The notes under the pieces were generated by a model, which saw nothing but the letters and a program-made list of their open reading frames with translations, searched no databases and had not been told where the DNA came from. Below, piece after piece: positions 1 to 7,210 of a stretch of DNA of 64,000 nucleotides (within the stretch, counting starts at the first letter, position 1; every line of letters begins with the position of its first letter). Origin of the DNA: Irineochytrium annulatum (taxonomy: Eukaryota > Chytridiomycota > Chytridiomycetes > Chytridiales > Chytridiaceae); the NCBI GenBank assembly GCA_027600665.1, contig JADGJL010000002.1, positions 186,001 to 250,000 of the forward strand, read 5' to 3'. The translations under genes and the position numbers were made by a program.

Positions 1-44
1 TTTTAATATTGCTGTTCAACGAGTTGTATCACTCAATTATTTGT

Positions 45-160
45 CGAGGGACAAGAACATGATCCCATTGAAGTCGCTAATTTAGCGGCTTTTTCTTTTT
101 ATCGGTACAAGTTCTTGTCCCGAGCCAAGGACAAGAACTTAGTCCGATTGCCGATTAGGC
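45..160 (+). repeat. Family A repeat, copy 1 (full)
   Basis: Order of parts: a GGACAAGAAC box (49-58); a terminator-like hairpin (AGTCGCT 72-78 with AGCGGCT 84-90, then a T run); a second hairpin of about 18 bp per arm (about 102-120 with 129-146) around a CGAGCCAA loop; then a GATTGCCGATTAG end. Similar units occur near 6899, 8156, 15251, 21972 and 24863. No protein is encoded. It lies upstream of the S51 peptidase with no other gene before it in the window. Confidence 0.8.
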
Positions 161-310
161 GTATATCTAACTATGAGCTCATGCACCAAAACCTCATTAA
201 GTACCATAATACATAAAAGTATTCACATTGTTATGGGACACAATGTAAAGTAAAACACGGGTGGTTAGGTATTAATGAAACGAAATAATGGTACTGGAAC
301 TAGCTGTTGA

Positions 311-410
311 GGACAAGAACTTGAACTGATTACCGATTAGATAAGTATCTAACTATGTTTAAAGCAATATCATTAAGCTAATGGGCAGGATAATTCAATA
401 TTTTTAACAT
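311..410 (+). repeat. Family A repeat, 3' part, joined to a family B tail
   Basis: Begins with the GGACAAGAAC box, then the GATTACCGATTAG end and a small dyad (TTAGATA-AG-TATCTAA). It continues into GCTAATGGGCAG, the downstream border of family B. From about 335 onward it is nearly identical to 24935-25010, so the two sites share a common composite origin. Confidence 0.7.
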
Positions 411-424
411 TTCGGTAGCTTTAG

Positions 425-574
425 CTTGTTACTTTCAGCTCTTATCTATATAAGTCAGTTGGATGGCTCATCTTTTTTGTAAACATTGGTGTCGTATTGT
501 ACGTAGCATTCGCTAAAAAGTTTGATCCAGATAACGCTAAAGATCATAGCCGTAAGATTCATAGGTTAAACTAA
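425..574 (+). pseudogene. C-terminal fragment of a membrane protein
   Basis: An open frame of 49 codons with no start codon or ribosome binding site. It encodes one hydrophobic segment (WLIFFVNIGVVLYVAF) followed by a basic tail and a stop at 572-574. The stop lies inside the first bases of a family B repeat, which is where this repeat family normally sits. Probably the 3' end of a lost membrane-protein gene. The family cannot be named from so little sequence. Confidence 0.45.
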
Positions 575-645
575 CGGGAAACGATAGTCCAATAATACGA
601 AGAAGCAGCTGATCAATATGATCTGCTTTTATTCAGCTAACAGAT
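571..645 (+). repeat. Family B repeat, copy 1
   Basis: CTAACGGGAAACGATAG border, about 20 variable bases, a hairpin (AGCAG.TGATC with GATC.GCT and a T run, about 603-630), then a degenerate GCTAACAG border. It acts like a terminator in form and lies directly behind the membrane-protein fragment. Confidence 0.65.
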
Positions 646-677
646 TTTATTAAGGTCAAATGACTAGGAGTGAGGGT

Positions 678-1346
678 ATGAAATTATTACTGACATCTGC
701 AGGTGTTAATAATCAAAGTATACAGAACGCGTTAGTTGGCATGTTGGACAAGCCGATTGCTGACTCCAATGCCCTGTGCATTCCCACGGCGATGTACGGA
801 CATCCCTGGGTTGGCCCTGGCGTCAAAACTTGGGAGTTTATCAGCGGGAAATCCGAGAATCCCATGGTAGACCTCGGCTGGAAGTCTGTAGGCGTGCTGG
901 AGCTCACCGCACTGCCAAGCATCAGTAAAGACCACTGGGAGCCTCTGGTCCGGGAAACAGACGTCTTGCTGGTATCGGGTGGCGACGCTCTCTTCCTATA
1001 CCATTGGATGCGACAATCCGGACTGGCAGAACTCTTGCCTTCACTGAAGGCCGTTTATGTGGGAATGAGCGCCGGCAGTATGGTGATGGCACCTAAGATC
1101 GGGGAATACTTTGTGGGGTGGACTTCACCTACCGGTGGCGATGAAACATTGGGATTGGTTGATTTTTCAATTTTTCCGCATCTTGATCACGTCATGCTGC
1201 CAGATAACACTATGGCTACAGCTGAGAGCTGGGTCGCAGAGATTCAAGGGCCGGCATATGCAATCGATGATCAGACCGCCATTAAGGTGATCGATGGAGC
1301 GGTAGAAGTGGTTTCCGAAGGGAATTGGAGGCATTTTAAGCTCTAA
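678..1346 (+). CDS. Peptidase E-like S51 family protein
   Basis: A 222-residue cytoplasmic protein of the S51 peptidase / class I glutamine-amidotransferase-like fold. The nucleophile elbow GMSAGS places the serine at about residue 131, and a later FPHLDH segment (about 167-171) supplies the likely histidine. Known S51 members cleave N-terminal Asp-Xaa dipeptides or hydrolyse cyanophycin-derived peptides; which applies here is not shown. The ATG at 678 is preferred over an in-frame ATG at 660 because AGGAGTGAGG lies just before it. The length is normal for the family. It appears monocistronic, with a family B terminator-like repeat right after the stop. Confidence 0.85.
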   Translation: MKLLLTSAGVNNQSIQNALVGMLDKPIADSNALCIPTAMYGHPWVGPGVKTWEFISGKSENPMVDLGWKSVGVLELTALPSISKDHWEPLVRETDVLLVSGGDALFLYHWMRQSGLAELLPSLKAVYVGMSAGSMVMAPKIGEYFVGWTSPTGGDETLGLVDFSIFPHLDHVMLPDNTMATAESWVAEIQGPAYAIDDQTAIKVIDGAVEVVSEGNWRHFKL

Positions 1347-1363
1347 GATTCCTCACTGCTGAG

Positions 1364-1446
1364 GTAACGGGATACAATAATTCAATATTACCAAGAAAAG
1401 CAGCCGATCTACGTGATCAGCTGCTTTTGTTCTGCTAACGGGCATT
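1364..1446 (+). repeat. Family B repeat, copy 2
   Basis: TAACGGGATACAATAA border, hairpin AGCAGCCGATC / GATCAGCTGCT (about 1399-1425) with TTTT, then a GCTAACGGGCA border. It stands 17 bases behind the S51 peptidase stop, so it is the likely terminator of that gene. Confidence 0.75.
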
Positions 1447-1690
1447 TGAATTGCTAACGCAGAAAAAGTGGCTGTTCCTATAGAAAAGGCAATTCCTCTT
1501 CCAGAGACTACAAAGCTCTTCGGTGGAAGGGTCTTTTTACTTACTCTGAATTCGTCCATTAGTTATTGTTCAGAAGGAATGCGGACCGTTGGCCGAAGCT
1601 TTTTCAAAGAGTAGCATCTCACCATAAACTTTATGATTTTATAATCAAATGGTTATATAAAGCCTATTTCATATATATTATAATACGGCA
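1447..1690. other. Intergenic, no supported gene
   Basis: A 60-codon plus-strand open stretch ends at about 1611 without a start or ribosome binding site, and the overlapping minus-strand frame has no supporting signal. It may be worn coding DNA, but no family is recognisable. The A/T-rich end (1620-1690) leads into the sugar transporter promoter region. Confidence 0.3.
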
Positions 1691-1705
1691 TGTTAAGCGC
1701 TTACA
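1691..1705. promoter_or_regulatory. LacI/cre-like operator upstream of sugar ABC operon
   Basis: TGTTAAGCGCTTACA is a near-perfect dyad centred on GCGC, the style of a LacI/GalR operator; it has one base more than a standard CcpA cre site. It lies about 160 bp upstream of the sugar-binding protein gene. No LacI regulator is encoded nearby, so the regulator would act from elsewhere. Confidence 0.5.
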
Positions 1706-1788
1706 GTACGGAGTCTAAGAAATTGTTGCGAAGGGGTCTTTTCTTTGAAAGGTTAGAATTATGTTAAGGATGGTGGTGCCAAGATGGA

Positions 1789-1803
1789 TTGTAACCGCTT
1801 AAA
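1789..1803. promoter_or_regulatory. Possible CcpA cre site
   Basis: TTGTAACCGCTTAAA fits the catabolite-repression consensus WTGNAANCGNWNNCW at all but one fixed position. It lies 65 bp before the substrate-binding protein start, a sensible place for carbon catabolite control of a sugar uptake operon. Confidence 0.4.
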
Positions 1804-1867
1804 TCAACAAAACTAACTAGTCAGCCGACTTTTCAAATGCATAACAAAAAGAGAGGATGACGAACAA

Positions 1868-3205
1868 ATGAAAAAACGCAGTGCTTTAATCTCCATCGTT
1901 ACACTCCTTATTATGTCACTTGTTTTTACTGCATGTGGTAATCCTTCTGGTTCAAAAACGGAAACACGTCAATTAGGCGCTAATGCCGGTGAGAATGCAA
2001 CAGAATTATCATTTTGGACATTCGTAGATTTGCACGGCAAGCATTTGGATAAAATGCTGGGGTTATGGAACCAACAGAACCCAGACAAACAGATTAAGTT
2101 AAATGTGACGGTTATGCCTTACGATGATATGCATAACAAGCTTTTACTGGCAGTTACAAGCGGAAAAGGTGCTCCTGATATCGCGGATATTGAGCTAGGT
2201 AAATTCCCGAAATTCTTGGAAGGTGACAACGTTCCCTTGGAATCTTTGAATGATGTATATGCACCATACAAAGACGCTGTTGTTCCTTCACGTGTCGAGA
2301 TTTACTCCAAAGCCGATCAGGTTTATGGCTTTGATTATCACGTAGGGGCTACGCTTGCTTTTTACAACACTGAAATTCTCGAACAAGCAGGTGTTGACTA
2401 CAAGAAAATCATAACGTGGGAAGATTACAAACAAGCAGGTATCCAGGTTTACGAAAAGACTGGCAAGTACTTAGGTACTGCTGATACGTCAGCTTCGTTC
2501 CAAGCATCGCTGCTACTAGCTCAGCAAAATGCTGATTTTACAGATGAAAATGGTAATCCAAAAGTGAATTCGCCTGAAATGATTAAAGCGTTTGAAATGT
2601 TAGTCGATCTGCAGAAGAACAATGTTATTCATACGATCCCTGGCGGACAACCCGACACAGAAGAAGCAAAAGGCGAATATAACAAAGGCAACTACGCAAG
2701 TGCATTAATGCCTGAGTGGTACATGTCCCGCTTTGTAAACGAAATGAAAGACCTTAAAGGGAAGTATGCAATAGCTCCATTGCCTGTATTCGAAGAAGGT
2801 AACCCTCGTTCCGTTGGCTTAGGCGGTACTGGCACAGTTGTTACCAAAAATGGTAAAGACGTTCAGTTGGCAAAAGAATTTGTAGCCTTTGCTAAGCTTT
2901 CGAAAGAAGCTACGACTGAAATTTGGAATACACTTGGATTTGACCCAATCAACATGGAAGTATGGAAAGATGATGCCGTAACGAAAAACCCTGAAAATGA
3001 ATACGTCCAATATTTTAAAACAAATGCATTTGATACTTTGAATGAAATCAAGGACGAAATTCAAGTGATAAAGTCCGTTAAAGCTTCACCAACCATCGGC
3101 AATATATTCAATACGGTTACTTTAAATGCGATCTTTGAAGATGGCCAAGACGTGAAGGAAGCGTTGGATGAAGCACAAGCAGCCATTGAACAAGAATTGA
3201 AATAA
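1868..3205 (+). CDS. Sugar ABC transporter substrate-binding lipoprotein
   Basis: A 445-residue extracellular binding protein of solute-binding family 1 (MalE/UgpB-like). A signal peptide of basic residues and a hydrophobic stretch ends in a lipobox, LVFTACG, with the lipidated cysteine at residue 23. The mature part shows the family's usual start (ELSFWTFVDLHGKHLDKMLGLW), a hinge region, and a C-terminal helix. The start has a good AGAGGATG site. It is followed by a stem-loop and the two permease genes, with no ATPase gene; a shared MsmK-like ATPase encoded elsewhere is usual for this class. The sugar cannot be told from sequence. Confidence 0.9.
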   Translation: MKKRSALISIVTLLIMSLVFTACGNPSGSKTETRQLGANAGENATELSFWTFVDLHGKHLDKMLGLWNQQNPDKQIKLNVTVMPYDDMHNKLLLAVTSGKGAPDIADIELGKFPKFLEGDNVPLESLNDVYAPYKDAVVPSRVEIYSKADQVYGFDYHVGATLAFYNTEILEQAGVDYKKIITWEDYKQAGIQVYEKTGKYLGTADTSASFQASLLLAQQNADFTDENGNPKVNSPEMIKAFEMLVDLQKNNVIHTIPGGQPDTEEAKGEYNKGNYASALMPEWYMSRFVNEMKDLKGKYAIAPLPVFEEGNPRSVGLGGTGTVVTKNGKDVQLAKEFVAFAKLSKEATTEIWNTLGFDPINMEVWKDDAVTKNPENEYVQYFKTNAFDTLNEIKDEIQVIKSVKASPTIGNIFNTVTLNAIFEDGQDVKEALDEAQAAIEQELK

Positions 3206-3227
3206 ATATAATAAGTAAATGATTCGA

Positions 3228-3265
3228 TTAAACCTGTTGGCAGGTATAGTGGTCGGCAGGTTTAA
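3228..3265 (+). promoter_or_regulatory. Stem-loop between binding protein and permease genes
   Basis: TTAAACCTG (3228-3236) pairs perfectly with CAGGTTTAA (3257-3265), and there is no T run after it. Such hairpins commonly stabilise the upstream mRNA segment so that binding protein is made in excess over membrane subunits. That role is inferred. Confidence 0.65.
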
Positions 3266-3289
3266 CCATAGTCAAGGGAGATTGAGAAT

Positions 3290-4186
3290 ATGATAAAGAA
3301 ATTTGTATACTCTCAAAAAGTTGCACCTTATGTTTTTGTATTGCCATTTATACTCATATTTTTGATGTTCTGGTTTTTCCCGCTTGTAAATTCATTCATA
3401 ATGAGTTTTCAAGATCGGATGTTGGGGCAGGATCCTAAATGGATTGGTGAAGCAAATTATTCGAAATTGCTTACAGATAAAGTGTTTTTGATATCGATTA
3501 AAAATAGCGTTGTGTACATGTTAGGAACCTTAGTGCTGTTAATTCCCTTTCCCATGTTATTCGCCGTTATGATCAACAGTAAGTTAATGATGGGAAGAGA
3601 GTTTTTTAAATCTTCGTTCTTTCTCCCTGCATTGACATCTGTCGCAGTTGCGGGTACCATTTTCCGCCTGACATTCGGTGAAATGGAAGGTTCATTAATG
3701 AACAGTTTCCTGGGTCTATTTGGTGTAGAACCTATTAAATTTTTGAAAGACGGAAATTGGAGTATGGCAGCACTGTTAATCCTCGCATGTTGGAGATGGA
3801 CAGGCGTTAATATGCTTTACTATCTATCGGGTTTGAAAAGCATTGACAATGAATATTATGAGGCTGCTTCAATTGACGGTGCATCTGCTTGGCAGAAGTT
3901 TAGAATGATCACAATGCCATTATTGAAGCCGACCACGGTATATGTTACCACAATTAGTGTTTATGCAGGTTTAGCCATGTTTACCGAGAGTCTGATGATG
4001 TTCAACGGTAACAAATCGCCCCAAAATATTGGCTTAACCATTGTTGGATATCTGTATAGACAAGGGATTGAGCAGAATAAGCTGGGTTACGCAGCTGCAG
4101 TTGGTATCATTCTGTTAGTCATTGCGATGGTTATCAATTTAACACAGTTGAAATTTAGTGGAATGTTCAAAAAGGAGGAGGATTAA
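3290..4186 (+). CDS. Sugar ABC transporter permease (MalF/UgpA-like)
   Basis: A 298-residue integral membrane subunit with six hydrophobic segments. The binding-protein-dependent permease signature is present late in the protein (EAASIDGASAWQKFRMITMP), the loop that contacts the ATPase. The start is supported by AAGGGAGATTGAG. The next permease starts one base after its stop, so the two are translationally coupled. Substrate unknown; partner of the lipoprotein encoded just upstream. Confidence 0.92.
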   Translation: MIKKFVYSQKVAPYVFVLPFILIFLMFWFFPLVNSFIMSFQDRMLGQDPKWIGEANYSKLLTDKVFLISIKNSVVYMLGTLVLLIPFPMLFAVMINSKLMMGREFFKSSFFLPALTSVAVAGTIFRLTFGEMEGSLMNSFLGLFGVEPIKFLKDGNWSMAALLILACWRWTGVNMLYYLSGLKSIDNEYYEAASIDGASAWQKFRMITMPLLKPTTVYVTTISVYAGLAMFTESLMMFNGNKSPQNIGLTIVGYLYRQGIEQNKLGYAAAVGIILLVIAMVINLTQLKFSGMFKKEED

Positions 4187-4187
4187 A

Positions 4188-5036
4188 GTGGGCAGAAGTC
4201 AGACGAGGAGTGATTTCATCTCTAGAATAGTAATTATTGGTTTATTCATTATACTATTCGTTATAATTATGATCCCATTCTACGCAGTGGCCCTATCTTC
4301 CTTTAAGCCAGGTGAATCATTAGTTAGATATGGTCTTAACCTAAGTTTGGATTTTGAAATCATGAGTTTTGATAATTTCATCTTTCTGTTTACTGGAGAA
4401 CATGATTATTTTGTGTGGTTTTGGAATAGTTTGATTCTAACAATTGTTCAAGTGGTTTTAACACTTTTTGTAAGCGCATTTGTTGCTTATGGTTTTGCAG
4501 CATATGATTTTAAAGGCAAGAACTTCCTCTTTATATGTGTTTTGCTCATTATGATGGTGCCTTTTGAAATACTGCTGGTTCCTTTGTATAGCCTAATTAA
4601 TGATTTGGGAATGGTGAATAGCTATTCGGCAATCATTTTGCCAGGTATAGCCAATGCCGCGACAATATTTTTCTTCAGGCAATATCTAAGAAGCATACCC
4701 AAAGAGATTATTCAATCTGGGCGAGTTGATGGGGCAAACGAGTATGCAATTTATTTCAGGCTAATTATGCCGATTATGAAGCCATCCTTTGCGGCAATGG
4801 CCATTCTGAATGGGATGAATAGCTGGAATAATCTGTTGTGGCCATTCATGGTGTTAGGAGATCAGAGTAAGTATACACTTCCAATCGGTTTGAAAACGTT
4901 GTTAACTCCTTATGGCAATAACTATGACCTCTTGATCGTGGGCTCCTTCTTCTCCATCGTTCCAATTTTCATACTATTCATTGCTTTCCAGAAATACTTC
5001 ATAGACGGTATGACTGCAGGCGCTGTTAAAGGGTAG
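4188..5036 (+). CDS. Sugar ABC transporter permease (MalG/UgpE-like)
   Basis: A 282-residue second membrane subunit with six hydrophobic segments. The ATPase-contact loop reads IIQSGRVDGANEYAIYFRLIMP: the DGA core is kept but the leading EAA is replaced by QSG, a common variant. The GTG at 4188 is chosen because AAAGGAGGAGG ends 7 bases before it; a start at 4158 would lie inside the upstream gene with no site. The protein ends in the family-typical DGMTAGAVKG. Confidence 0.92.
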   Translation: MGRSQTRSDFISRIVIIGLFIILFVIIMIPFYAVALSSFKPGESLVRYGLNLSLDFEIMSFDNFIFLFTGEHDYFVWFWNSLILTIVQVVLTLFVSAFVAYGFAAYDFKGKNFLFICVLLIMMVPFEILLVPLYSLINDLGMVNSYSAIILPGIANAATIFFFRQYLRSIPKEIIQSGRVDGANEYAIYFRLIMPIMKPSFAAMAILNGMNSWNNLLWPFMVLGDQSKYTLPIGLKTLLTPYGNNYDLLIVGSFFSIVPIFILFIAFQKYFIDGMTAGAVKG

Positions 5037-5064
5037 TATATATTATGATGAAACAGGTGATAAG

Positions 5065-5178
5065 ATGGAAATCCAACAACGAGCGAAAGTGAACGAAGGC
5101 GCGGCATTTCTTCGCAAGGGTAATATATCTATTAGTAAGGATGTAAGCAATCGGATTGAATTTTGCAGATATTTATAG
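5065..5178 (+). pseudogene. Short ORF after the ABC operon, probably a gene stub
   Basis: A 37-codon frame starting at an ATG behind CAGGTGATAAG, 28 bases after the permease stop. Its product (MEIQQRAKVNEGAAFLRKG...) does not resemble a complete small protein. Its position suggests the 5' end of a further operon gene that has since been lost. No family is recognisable. Confidence 0.3.
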
Positions 5179-5200
5179 AAGGAAAGGGATGAAATATTTG

Positions 5201-5257
5201 TTTACTTAGATACGTATTGTGTCTTATAATTCCCATAAAGATACATTTTGTATCTTT
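5201..5257 (+). promoter_or_regulatory. Promoter and palindromic operator of the lasso precursor
   Basis: A sigma-A-like -10 box TATAAT (5225-5230) stands 18 bases from TTTACT (5201-5206). Just downstream is a perfect dyad: AAAGATACA (5237-5245), three Ts, then its exact complement (5249-5257). Its place just after the start of transcription fits a repressor site, or a hairpin in the leader. The promoter would serve the precursor gene 75 bases further on. Confidence 0.5.
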
Positions 5258-5332
5258 GAAAGTTGTATCACGCAAGTAATGTAAGGGTGCTTGCATCTTG
5301 GTTCCAGTTTTGTAGAAAGGAGGAGACGACCG

Positions 5333-5479
5333 CTGGAAACGAAAAAAGCGCCTTGGCAGGCACCGAAATTAGAGGTTCTGGATGTACGACAGCAAACGAT
5401 GGCTGGCCGTGGATACAAGCAAATTGATTGGATCTCCGAACATGATGCAGACCTATATAATCCAGCGTCCTCAAGTTGA
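5333..5479 (+). CDS. Orphan paeninodin-type lasso peptide precursor
   Basis: Forty-eight codons read from a CTG that stands 7 bases behind a strong AAAGGAGGAG. The leader holds the family pattern W..PKLEVLDV and a threonine two residues before the cut (QTM). The predicted core begins Ala-Gly-Arg-Gly-Tyr and has Asp at core position 9, the same ring geometry (residue 1 to Asp9) as paeninodin; it is 25 residues long and ends in serines. In known systems the B1/B2 proteins cut the leader and an asparagine-synthetase-like C protein closes the ring. None of these genes, nor the usual kinase or ABC exporter, is in this window. The CTG may be a mutated ATG. A TTG at 5291 is in frame but lacks a site. 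The call rests on motif recognition, not a search. Confidence 0.75.
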   Translation: METKKAPWQAPKLEVLDVRQQTMAGRGYKQIDWISEHDADLYNPASSS

Positions 5480-5497
5480 AAATCGTATTCTTGCTCA

Positions 5498-5524
5498 AAA
5501 GGTCGCCTGTGGGCGGCTTTTTCG
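5498..5524 (+). terminator. Terminator after the lasso precursor
   Basis: GTCGCC / GGCGGC stem (5502-5518) with one G-U pair, followed by TTTTT. It closes a single-gene transcript, so no downstream biosynthesis genes are expected on the same message. Confidence 0.75.
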
Positions 5525-5800
5525 ATGCTCAGATGAGGTGTATCAGCCTCCTGTTGATGTAACATTAGTTCGAATACATTGCGAAATTCATTACGCCGCT
5601 CGACAAACATTGTCCAATTGAGGCCTTCACGAAAAAATGATTTCTATACATAAGCGATTTCAACAAAATATAGTGATGCATCATCGTAAACGGCTCTTCT
5701 TTTGTCAGCTTCAAATGGACGGGGGAGAAGGAGTCAAAAAAATACGCTTCTCTAAATACGATTGAATTGTGCATGATCAGATTCCCTTCGCTTCGTAAGT
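5525..5800 (-). other. Possible decayed minus-strand coding DNA, unrecognised
   Basis: Two minus-strand frames, 5774-5565 and then 5610 downward, could be pieces of one protein separated by a frameshift: the first starts MHNSIVFREAYFFDSF, the second continues RNEFRNVFELMLHQQ. There is no ribosome binding site before the first. The amino-acid mix looks more protein-like than chance, but I recognise no family and the stretch may be non-coding. Confidence 0.2.
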
Positions 5801-5876
5801 CATTAAATTGGATTCGTTTGTTATGTTAGAACAGGTTTTACACCATTCATAGCGTTGTGAGAGGGGAGTGATGCTT

Positions 5877-6713
5877 TTGAATACTTCTAAACAAATGATG
5901 CCTCATAATTCCAATGATCGTTTTAGTAAACTAGGAATTTATAGCGTCCAAAGTGTCTTTATTATTCTGTTCTTGCTGTTAACCCCTGTCTACTATTTGA
6001 ACAAATGGGACTTTAAACGTCACAAAAAGCGGAAACCTTTCTACACCAGTAAATTGGTTCGATTGCAAGAGCGTTATCCGATTTTCTACGAATTGTCCAT
6101 GTACGTTCAAAATTTCCCTATTCCTCGTAATGTCTATAAAATTTTACCCCCTTTAAAGGGCGATGTTCTTCAGGTGGGCTGTGGTACAGGTTTATTGAAC
6201 AAGTATCTTCGCAAGCAGAAGGATGTTCGTTTTCTCAACATGGATCCGAATTTAAATGCTCTAAAACTTGGAAAGAAGTGGGGAAGGTTTAATTCTTATA
6301 TCCATGCTTTCATTGATAAGCCAACTTCTTTACCTGATCATAGCTGCGATATGATTTTGTTTGCAAGAAGCTTTCATCACATTCGCTATCACAAAAAAGC
6401 CTTCATAGAGAGCTGCAGACTGTTACGTGACGGTGGATCTATCATTATTGCGGACCCGGTTGTTCTCAAGTCTCTTTCAGGTTCTGTAACAGACCGTGGT
6501 TATATGGCGAACTCTTCGATTGATGGTGTAATTTGGAGATTTACCAAAGAAACATTAATTACTCACATAGAGCGCTGTCTTCCTCCTGAATTAAAGATAG
6601 AATCCGTAACCGAAACGAGACAAGTGCATGTAACGAATTATAATTTATTTGTACCTCAGACAGATATCGTAGTGGTACTGCGAAAAAGGGAGGCTGTATA
6701 CAATGACAACTAA
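5877..6713 (+). CDS. Membrane-anchored class I SAM methyltransferase
   Basis: About 278 residues. One N-terminal hydrophobic segment (about residues 20-40, SVFIILFLLLTPVYYL) is followed by a basic stretch and a Rossmann-type methyltransferase domain with motif I VLQVGCGTG (about 96-104), an acidic post-motif (NMDPN) and LLRDGGSIIIADP. GGGGAG at 5863-5868 gives ideal spacing to the TTG at 5877; the ATG at 5871 is too close but possible. Substrate unknown. Such enzymes modify lipids, quinones or small peptides. Its nearness to the lasso gene is suggestive only, since a terminator separates them. Its 3' end overlaps a truncated next gene. Confidence 0.75.
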   Translation: MNTSKQMMPHNSNDRFSKLGIYSVQSVFIILFLLLTPVYYLNKWDFKRHKKRKPFYTSKLVRLQERYPIFYELSMYVQNFPIPRNVYKILPPLKGDVLQVGCGTGLLNKYLRKQKDVRFLNMDPNLNALKLGKKWGRFNSYIHAFIDKPTSLPDHSCDMILFARSFHHIRYHKKAFIESCRLLRDGGSIIIADPVVLKSLSGSVTDRGYMANSSIDGVIWRFTKETLITHIERCLPPELKIESVTETRQVHVTNYNLFVPQTDIVVVLRKREAVYNDN

Positions 6714-6732
6714 ATTTATTTATGGTGTTTGA
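6703..6732 (+). pseudogene. Nine-codon stub of a lost downstream gene
   Basis: An ATG overlapping the methyltransferase stop has a strong AGGGAGG site 8 bases before it, the classic layout of a coupled operon gene. The frame stops after MTTKFIYGV. The terminator at 6767 follows at once. The simplest reading is that a partner gene of the methyltransferase was deleted. Confidence 0.5.
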
Positions 6733-6766
6733 AATCTGCAGCATGATTTAATGCTTATCCGTTGCT

Positions 6767-6798
6767 AAAGGTACCTCTCCACAGAGGTACCTTTTTTT
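6767..6798 (+). terminator. Rho-independent terminator
   Basis: AAAGGTACCTCT / AGAGGTACCTTT perfect stem with a 4-base loop and a seven-T tail. It ends the methyltransferase transcript. Confidence 0.9.
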
Positions 6799-6898
6799 GT
6801 ATATGATAACGTTCAGCCACTAAATAATGATTCTGAAATATAACGGGGGTATACCTGTATTTATCGCAGAGTTTTCTTATCCTTCAGGTGAAGTGCAG

Positions 6899-7014
6899 GG
6901 CAGACTCCAAAAGTGATCCTATTGAATTCGCTATATTAGCGGCTATTTTTGTTTTATCGGTACAAGTTCTTGTCTCGAGCCAAGGACAAGAACTTGTACC
7001 GATTGCCGATTAGG
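6899..7014 (+). repeat. Family A repeat, copy 2
   Basis: The first box is worn, and the terminator-like hairpin reads TTCGCTATATTAGCGGCTA. The long second hairpin (6956-7003) is nearly perfect, with 18 paired bases around CGAGCCAA, and is followed by GATTGCCGATTAGG. It lies between the methyltransferase and VanZ genes. Confidence 0.8.
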
Positions 7015-7210
7015 CTAATATCTTTGCCTAAATGATAACACAAGCAAAAAGTGTACTATGAACGAGGGAACGTAAGGCGACGCTCCGATGAAGGGACACC
7101 ACAAGGCGGCGTTCTCACCCCTGTTGGCAATTCTAATTAAGCTAAGGAGTGCATGAAATGGGTAAGTAAGTTATAGTAATAGATGGAAAAATAGAGTGGG
7201 GGAGTTAACC

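Noticed and set aside
1353..1559. Minus-strand 68-codon frame
   Set aside because: No ribosome binding site; it crosses a family B repeat hairpin and has no recognisable protein pattern.
5191..6713. Complete lasso peptide cluster
   Set aside because: Only the precursor is present; the neighbouring methyltransferase is separated by a terminator and no B1, B2 or C gene exists in the window.
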